DNA of 64,000 nucleotides from an uncultured Desulfuromusa sp. Lineage in GTDB: Bacteria > Desulfobacterota > Desulfuromonadia > Desulfuromonadales > Geopsychrobacteraceae. A program made the position numbers and the translations under genes. Under the pieces are notes generated by a model that had not been told where the DNA came from, ran no database searches, and saw nothing but the letters and a program-made list of their open reading frames with translations. The stretch is taken from positions 1,296,001-1,360,000 of the forward strand of contig NZ_OY776574.1 of the NCBI RefSeq assembly GCF_963675815.1, written 5' to 3'. Below, piece after piece: positions 60,334-64,000 of the stretch (position 1 is its first letter; each line of letters begins with the position of its first letter).

Positions 60334-60651
60334 TTAAATACCGTAGTCACGTTCTACTTTCGATATACGAGTTTTGAATGATGAATACCACTTTTTATGG
60401 CCAAGCCTTTGGGCTTCTTGGTGCTCGATATTTGCTTTCCACTGCTTGATGGATTCAAGGGTAGACCAATATGAAACGGTAATTCCAATATTCTCTCGAG
60501 CTGATTCTACGCCTAAAAAACCGGGCTGCTTTGAAGCCAGCTCGATCATTCGATCTGCCATTTGGCTATAACCGTTATTATCTTCTGTAAGATGAGAGCT
60601 GAAAATCACAGCGTAATAAGGCGGCTCCGGTGTATTGGCAATGAGGGCCAT
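60334..60651 (-). CDS. Antibiotic-biosynthesis-monooxygenase-fold protein
   Basis: A 105-residue ferredoxin-like protein with YYAVIFSSHLTEDNNGYSQMADRMIELASKQPGFLGVESARENIGITVSYWSTLESIKQWKANIEHQEAQRLG. This is the pattern of ABM/heme-degrading-like stress proteins (a GFLG-x-ES turn and YW-x-S/T-x-E-x-IK-x-W). It is compact, cytoplasmic and monocistronic. The enzymatic activity of this subgroup is not defined. Confidence 0.8.
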   Translation of the reverse strand: MALIANTPEPPYYAVIFSSHLTEDNNGYSQMADRMIELASKQPGFLGVESARENIGITVSYWSTLESIKQWKANIEHQEAQRLGHKKWYSSFKTRISKVERDYGI

Positions 60652-60872
60652 CTTTACTCCTTTAGGTTTTTAACGAAGACTGTAGGAAAAACCAGCACTC
60701 TGAATTTGTAAAAAGAAAAAGGGCAAAAAAAATAAATCTGTCACCTTTTATTCTTGGTTTCATAATGACCCGTTACTCAGAAAATTACAAAATCTTGAAA
60801 AAATAGGGGCAGTGACCATCCTTTTAGGGCCTTTTTTGCCCTTGACGGCCGGGGTCCTGATAAGTGTTATGT
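60652..60872. other. Repeat-bearing intergenic region
   Basis: Contains an AATAAATCTGTC repeat (60727-60749) followed directly by repeat R2 (60758-60812). No coding capacity is evident. Confidence 0.5.
60758..60812. repeat. Direct repeat copy R2
   Basis: About 50 of 55 bases match R1 at 57832-57886, including the TTGGTTTCAT that in R1 is the start of the MBL gene. It may be a displaced copy of that gene's 5' end plus flank. Confidence 0.7.
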
Positions 60873-61778
60873 TTAGTCAACAATAAGCTCCAGTGTTCCG
60901 TTCCACAGTTCTATATCTCTGAAATGCCCTGGACCAATTCTTTTGTACTTTTCTTGCTTAGTCGGTGGAATAGGCAACTTTTCTTGGTATGGCAACACCA
61001 CTAATGTGAACCTGTTTGTACTTGTTGGAGATAAATTTAATAGCTCTGGATTGATCGAAATTGAGACTAGCTCTTCCTCTCGTACCTTATTGCTTTTGAA
61101 TAAAAGTATGTGGGCACTGTTGTTTACGACGAGTTCCACATTGTCCTTTTGCTCATCCCGCTTTCCGCTATGTAGACCGTGATACCAAAATGTTGATTTT
61201 TTAATTTTTACTTCTTGAGGGTCCAGCCCTTTTCCCTTGAAATAGTTGAATAAATTTAGAGTGCTAGTGATTCCAACGGCAGCTTTTTCATGGTAAAAAG
61301 ATCCACTATTTTCTTTCCAAATAAGTTTTGTGAACTGGTCTATCTGAACGCTGTTTCCTTGATACTGGTTAGTGTCTATATAAGATGAGTCAACAGCCAA
61401 GACGTGTTTATACGCAGATAAGTTAGAGGCGTTGTAGCGCTTTCCATAGTGGTTTAAGATGGATTGAATTTCTGTTGGGAAGCCATTTGTCGATAAAAAA
61501 GAATTTTTAGATTTATCAAAAATGAGAAGGTGGGCTCCATCTTCAGCTCCAGGGGATTCCACATACGGCGATGAGGTTCCACCTAAGTTTGCTTGATCGT
61601 TATCACCAAGATGTGTTTTTTTGTTAAAGATTACAATTCTTTCTTTGGTATCCTTCGTTTTATTTTCTATAAATGAATAACCACCGTAAAGCGCAGCAAA
61701 TATTCCAATTAGGGCTCCAATTGCGGCTACTTTTTCAAATGGGCGTAACTCTTTCCAGTGTTCAAATATTTTTTTCAT
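60873..61778 (-). CDS. Hypothetical membrane-anchored protein
   Basis: A 301-residue protein with one N-terminal transmembrane helix (KVAAIGALIGIFAALYGGYSFI) after a short cytoplasmic MKKIFEHWKELRPFE. A hydrophilic, Ser/Asn/Lys-rich, probably periplasmic body of about 260 residues follows. No motif or family is recognised. It lies between inverted copies of the AATAAATCTGTC repeat and beside an IS3 remnant, so it looks like horizontally acquired cargo. The ATG at 61778 lacks a strong ribosome-binding site. Confidence 0.6.
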   Translation of the reverse strand: MKKIFEHWKELRPFEKVAAIGALIGIFAALYGGYSFIENKTKDTKERIVIFNKKTHLGDNDQANLGGTSSPYVESPGAEDGAHLLIFDKSKNSFLSTNGFPTEIQSILNHYGKRYNASNLSAYKHVLAVDSSYIDTNQYQGNSVQIDQFTKLIWKENSGSFYHEKAAVGITSTLNLFNYFKGKGLDPQEVKIKKSTFWYHGLHSGKRDEQKDNVELVVNNSAHILLFKSNKVREEELVSISINPELLNLSPTSTNRFTLVVLPYQEKLPIPPTKQEKYKRIGPGHFRDIELWNGTLELIVD

Positions 61779-61791
61779 GTATAAACTTGTC

Positions 61792-61880
61792 TTACCTACG
61801 AGAAGTGGACAGGGTTAATAGTTCAAAGTCAGCCGGACTGATCTGACCAATAGTGGAATGTCTTCGTTGTCTGTTGAAAA
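61792..61880 (-). pseudogene. C-terminal remnant of an IS3-family transposase (OrfB)
   Basis: On the minus strand the frame reads FNRQRRHSTIGQISPADFE then a stop at 61792. NRQR-RHS-x-[LI]-G-x-x-SP-x-x-[FY]-E is the end of IS3-family integrase-core transposases. Only about 28 codons remain; upstream it is cut off by the GGGGACAGATTTATTTTT repeat. Confidence 0.75.
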
Positions 61881-61900
61881 AAGGGGACAGATTTATTTTT
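61877..61900. repeat. AATAAATCTGTC dispersed repeat, inverted copy
   Basis: GGGGACAGATTTATTTTT is the reverse complement of the motif at 60237 and 60727. With 60727-60749 it makes an inwardly reading inverted pair around the hypothetical gene. Confidence 0.6.
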
Positions 61901-61939
61901 CAACCTTTCTAGGTCGCCCTTGCCCCCTTTCTTCCACTG

Positions 61940-62262
61940 TTACCAATGACTTAGTGGATCTTGCCAGGGCTTCCTGTTTTCGACAATTATAGGCTTTGGA
62001 GTTTGATAGTTTGGCCCCCGATATTCTGATTTGCACTCATGACAAAACCAACAATCATTATTTCCGCCTTGGAGTCTGATTAACTTTTCGCTTGAGTCGT
62101 AGCATTTTTGGCAAAAAGGGCCGTCTTTATGTTCCCCCTCAATGATCCAATAGGATGGTTTTTCATAAGTTACTTTTTTTGGAATTTCAATTTTCTTTCT
62201 GGTTCTCTTACCGTTCCTTTAAGGATTCTATTTTCTTCTTCGAGGATCATTGCAGCTAACAT
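61940..62262 (-). pseudogene. Frameshifted small zinc-ribbon protein
   Basis: One frame begins MLAAMILEEENRILKGTVREPERK. Adding one A in the following A-run shifts to a frame reading KIEIPKKVTYEKPSYW, then DGPFCQKCYD, LIRLQ, CWFCHECK and a stop at 61940. Two CxxC pairs (CQKC; CHEC, with an additional C-x2-C in CWFC) form a zinc ribbon like those of small phage- or island-borne proteins. As written it is broken; a sequence error cannot be excluded. Confidence 0.6.
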
Positions 62263-62383
62263 TGTTAATAAGAGGAAATTTTTCCACTTAACGCTAAGAT
62301 TAACTGGTTTCCAATATTTAAAAATAAATATGGAAAAATACCCTTGTTAAAGCTCTTACTTTTCCAGTATCCAGTAAAATAAA

Positions 62384-62421
62384 AAAGCCATTCACCAGAT
62401 ACAACTCCGGTGAATGGCTTT
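62384..62421 (-). terminator. Intrinsic terminator downstream of paaK
   Basis: Perfect 13-bp arms AAAGCCATTCACC and GGTGAATGGCTTT around a 12-nt loop. On the minus strand the stem is followed by a run of T, about 100 bases after the paaK stop. Confidence 0.85.
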
Positions 62422-62519
62422 ATAAAACTTGATTTTTTCTTATCAGACACATTCCCCTCCTTTGTGCAGATAAACAATACCCCATAAATACTGTTATTGC
62501 GCGGTCATGTCAAATAGAA

Positions 62520-63827
62520 CTAGACGATTTCATCCTGAATCCGGTTATCAAAAACCCGCTGACTTTTCTTTTCCGAACGTGGCAAGCTGGCATAATCAAC
62601 CAGTTCCAGATCGACGGAAACCAGCAGCTGTTTTTTGATCTGATGGGTGACTTCGTGACTGAGTTCCGGACTGCGTTTGGCCTCGACTTTTTCAGCGCGT
62701 TCTACAACCAAACGGAGGTGGTCACGTTCGGCATTGTCGCGGGTGAGATGAATCTGGAATTCGGAGCCGATTCCTGGAACGGTTGACAAAATGGTATCGA
62801 TACTGCTGGGATAAATATTGACGCCACGGAACTTGATGGTGTCATCACTCCGTCCTTTAATCCGCGAGTGGCGGGGTAAAATGCTGCCGCAACCGCAACG
62901 ACCTGGAATAATCCGGGTAATATCGCGAGTGCGATAACGGATCAGCGGCGCCCCCTCTTTACAGAGTGAAGTGACAACCATCTCTCCCCACTCGCCATCC
63001 GGCAGTGGTTGCAGGGTTTCCGGATCGAGAATTTCTACCAGATAATAATCTCCCCAGTAATGGATACAGTCATGCTCACTGCATTCAATCCCGGTTCCGG
63101 GGCCATAGAGTTCCGTCAGTCCGGTGATATCAAATAATTCTGCGCCACCAAACAACTCGGAAATCTTCTGGCGCATGGAACGGCTGGAACGTTCTGAACC
63201 ATAGATGATTTTATTAACCGCAATCTGATCGGCAACGCCGCGCTTGTGGATTTCTTCAGCCATCAATAACGCCATGGAGGCGGTGGAGCAAAAGACGGTT
63301 GATTGGAAGTCGAGTAGAAATTGAATCTGCATGTCGATATTGCCGGGACCAACGGGAACGGCCAGGGCGCCTATCTTCTCACACCCGAGCTGAAAGCCCA
63401 TTCCGGCAGTCCATACGCCATATCCGACAGCAATTTGCACCCGATCCAGGGGGGTGACCCCGGCCATCTGATAACCGCGGGCAAAAAAATCGCTCCAGTC
63501 ATCGATATCTTTCTGGGTGTAGCAGAGGACTTTGCGCTTGCCGGTTGTTCCGGAGGAGGCATGGACACGTACAATCTGTTCAAACGGAACGGATTTGAGG
63601 GGGAAAGGGTAGCCATCGCGCAGGTCTTCGGCAGTGGTAAAAGGGAGTTTGCTTAAATCCTTCAAAGACTGAATCTTGTCTGGTGTGATCCCCGCCTGAT
63701 CCAGTTTCTCACGGTATTCTGTTGAACCTTCATAGGCATGTCGTACCGTCCATTTTAAACCTGCCAGCTGATGTGTTTTAAGTTCGTCTTCAGTGGTAAA
63801 TGCGGGCATAAAGTTCTGTTGTTGCAT
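62520..63827 (-). CDS. paaK: Phenylacetate-CoA ligase
   Basis: A 435-residue ANL-family enzyme, typical length. The ATP-binding loop is HASSGTTGKRK, FDITGLTELYGPG binds adenylate, YRTRDITRII holds the conserved Asp, and KFRGVNIYPSSID starts the mobile C-terminal domain. It activates phenylacetate or a related aryl acid to its CoA thioester. ATG 63827 follows GGAG. The same frame continues upstream without a stop into a LivF-type ATPase, so the two could be made as one chain. Confidence 0.88.
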   Translation of the reverse strand: MQQQNFMPAFTTEDELKTHQLAGLKWTVRHAYEGSTEYREKLDQAGITPDKIQSLKDLSKLPFTTAEDLRDGYPFPLKSVPFEQIVRVHASSGTTGKRKVLCYTQKDIDDWSDFFARGYQMAGVTPLDRVQIAVGYGVWTAGMGFQLGCEKIGALAVPVGPGNIDMQIQFLLDFQSTVFCSTASMALLMAEEIHKRGVADQIAVNKIIYGSERSSRSMRQKISELFGGAELFDITGLTELYGPGTGIECSEHDCIHYWGDYYLVEILDPETLQPLPDGEWGEMVVTSLCKEGAPLIRYRTRDITRIIPGRCGCGSILPRHSRIKGRSDDTIKFRGVNIYPSSIDTILSTVPGIGSEFQIHLTRDNAERDHLRLVVERAEKVEAKRSPELSHEVTHQIKKQLLVSVDLELVDYASLPRSEKKSQRVFDNRIQDEIV

Positions 63828-64000
63828 GTTAGTCTTCTCCAGGCGAATATTGGTCAGTCCGGCAGCGCCTAAGCGACTGGCAGCGGGATTGGCGTCACTG
63901 GCCGCTCCAAGAAAAGTGGAACGGAGGACAGGATCGTTCAATAGATCGCTACTTTTTCCCTGCTCAACAATTTTACCGTTGGCCAGCAGGTAGGCGTTGT
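63828..64000 (-). CDS. livF: C-terminal part of a LivF-type ABC ATPase (runs off the window)
   Basis: The minus-strand frame from the window edge reads NAYLLANGKIVEQGKSSDLLNDPVLRSTFLG, the typical end of branched-chain amino acid ATPases (A-Y-x-L-x-N-G-x-I-V-x-x-G...LL-x-D-P-x-[VL]-R-x-x-[YF]-L-G). A 26-residue Ala-rich linker then leads in frame to the PaaK start. Liv transporters are often encoded with paaK and would supply aromatic acids or amino acids. Only the tail is visible. Confidence 0.65.

Noticed and set aside
62265..62477. Open frame of 70 codons on the minus strand
   Set aside because: It runs through the paaK terminator hairpin and has no family resemblance.
1..64000. CRISPR arrays, rRNA, tRNA and complete prophage
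   Set aside because: No regularly spaced direct repeats, no recognisable rRNA or tRNA sequence and no phage structural genes were seen by eye.

Overview
This window looks like a chromosome segment from a Gram-negative, anaerobically respiring deltaproteobacterium of the Desulfuromonadales/Geobacterales type. The evidence is a heptaheme c cytochrome paired with a membrane b cytochrome behind a sigma-54 regulator, a bactofilin-parAB-ATP synthase block lacking the a and c subunits, a TonB-dependent B12 receptor, and AcnA-type aconitase. The species assignment is inference; no rRNA or tRNA gene was found.

Layout. 0-5.7 kb: tail of a probable uroporphyrinogen-III methyltransferase, then a leftward B12-uptake operon (TonB receptor, binding protein, permease, ATPase) behind a cobalamin riboswitch with an intrinsic terminator. 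5.7-7.3 kb: metal-efflux permease and its ArsR/SmtB repressor, with operators on both. 7.4-14.7 kb: aconitase, cold-shock protein, endonuclease III, a degenerate EEP-fold protein, cyclophilin, gpsA and a TPR protein. 14.6-25.9 kb: the origin region, with gyrA, gyrB, recF, dnaN and dnaA running left and rpmH, rnpA, yidD and yidC running right. The dnaA-dnaN gap holds a DnaA-trio-like element and repeated DnaA-box variants; the dnaA-rpmH gap holds a perfect DnaA box. This stretch is extremely AT-rich and contains eight small frameshifts in essential genes, most likely sequence errors. 25.9-32 kb: mnmE, a perfect parS, mnmG, rsmG, parA, parB, bactofilin. 32-38.1 kb: atpF', F, H, A, G, D, C.

38.2-48.2 kb is the most interesting region. 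A hybrid histidine kinase and a sigma-54 response regulator are followed by a protein joining an Hsp20-like segment to a degenerate copy of the regulator's AAA+ domain. Next come two copies of a three-part module (small membrane protein, atypical receiver, small membrane protein), a multi-TM protein, and a heptaheme cytochrome plus b cytochrome resembling Geobacter CbcBA. Four sigma-54 promoters are readable, and three have the same upstream inverted repeat ATTCCTG-N5-CAGGAAT at distances that differ by about two helical turns. I infer one regulon in which the kinase/regulator pair switches on a quinol-oxidising bc complex and its accessory proteins. The cytochrome pair has a described relative; the duplicated modules, the receiver-membrane fusion, the Hsp20-AAA+ protein and the shared enhancer appear new.

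48.2-64 kb: a small STAS-like protein, a Liv-type binding protein, glutamate synthase (gltB-gltD), an MBL-fold hydrolase, a LysR/MFS divergent pair, and an accessory patch at 60.2-62.5 kb with short dispersed repeats, an IS3 transposase remnant, an orphan gene and a broken zinc-ribbon gene. The window ends in phenylacetate-CoA ligase, whose reading frame is continuous with the end of a LivF-type ATPase.
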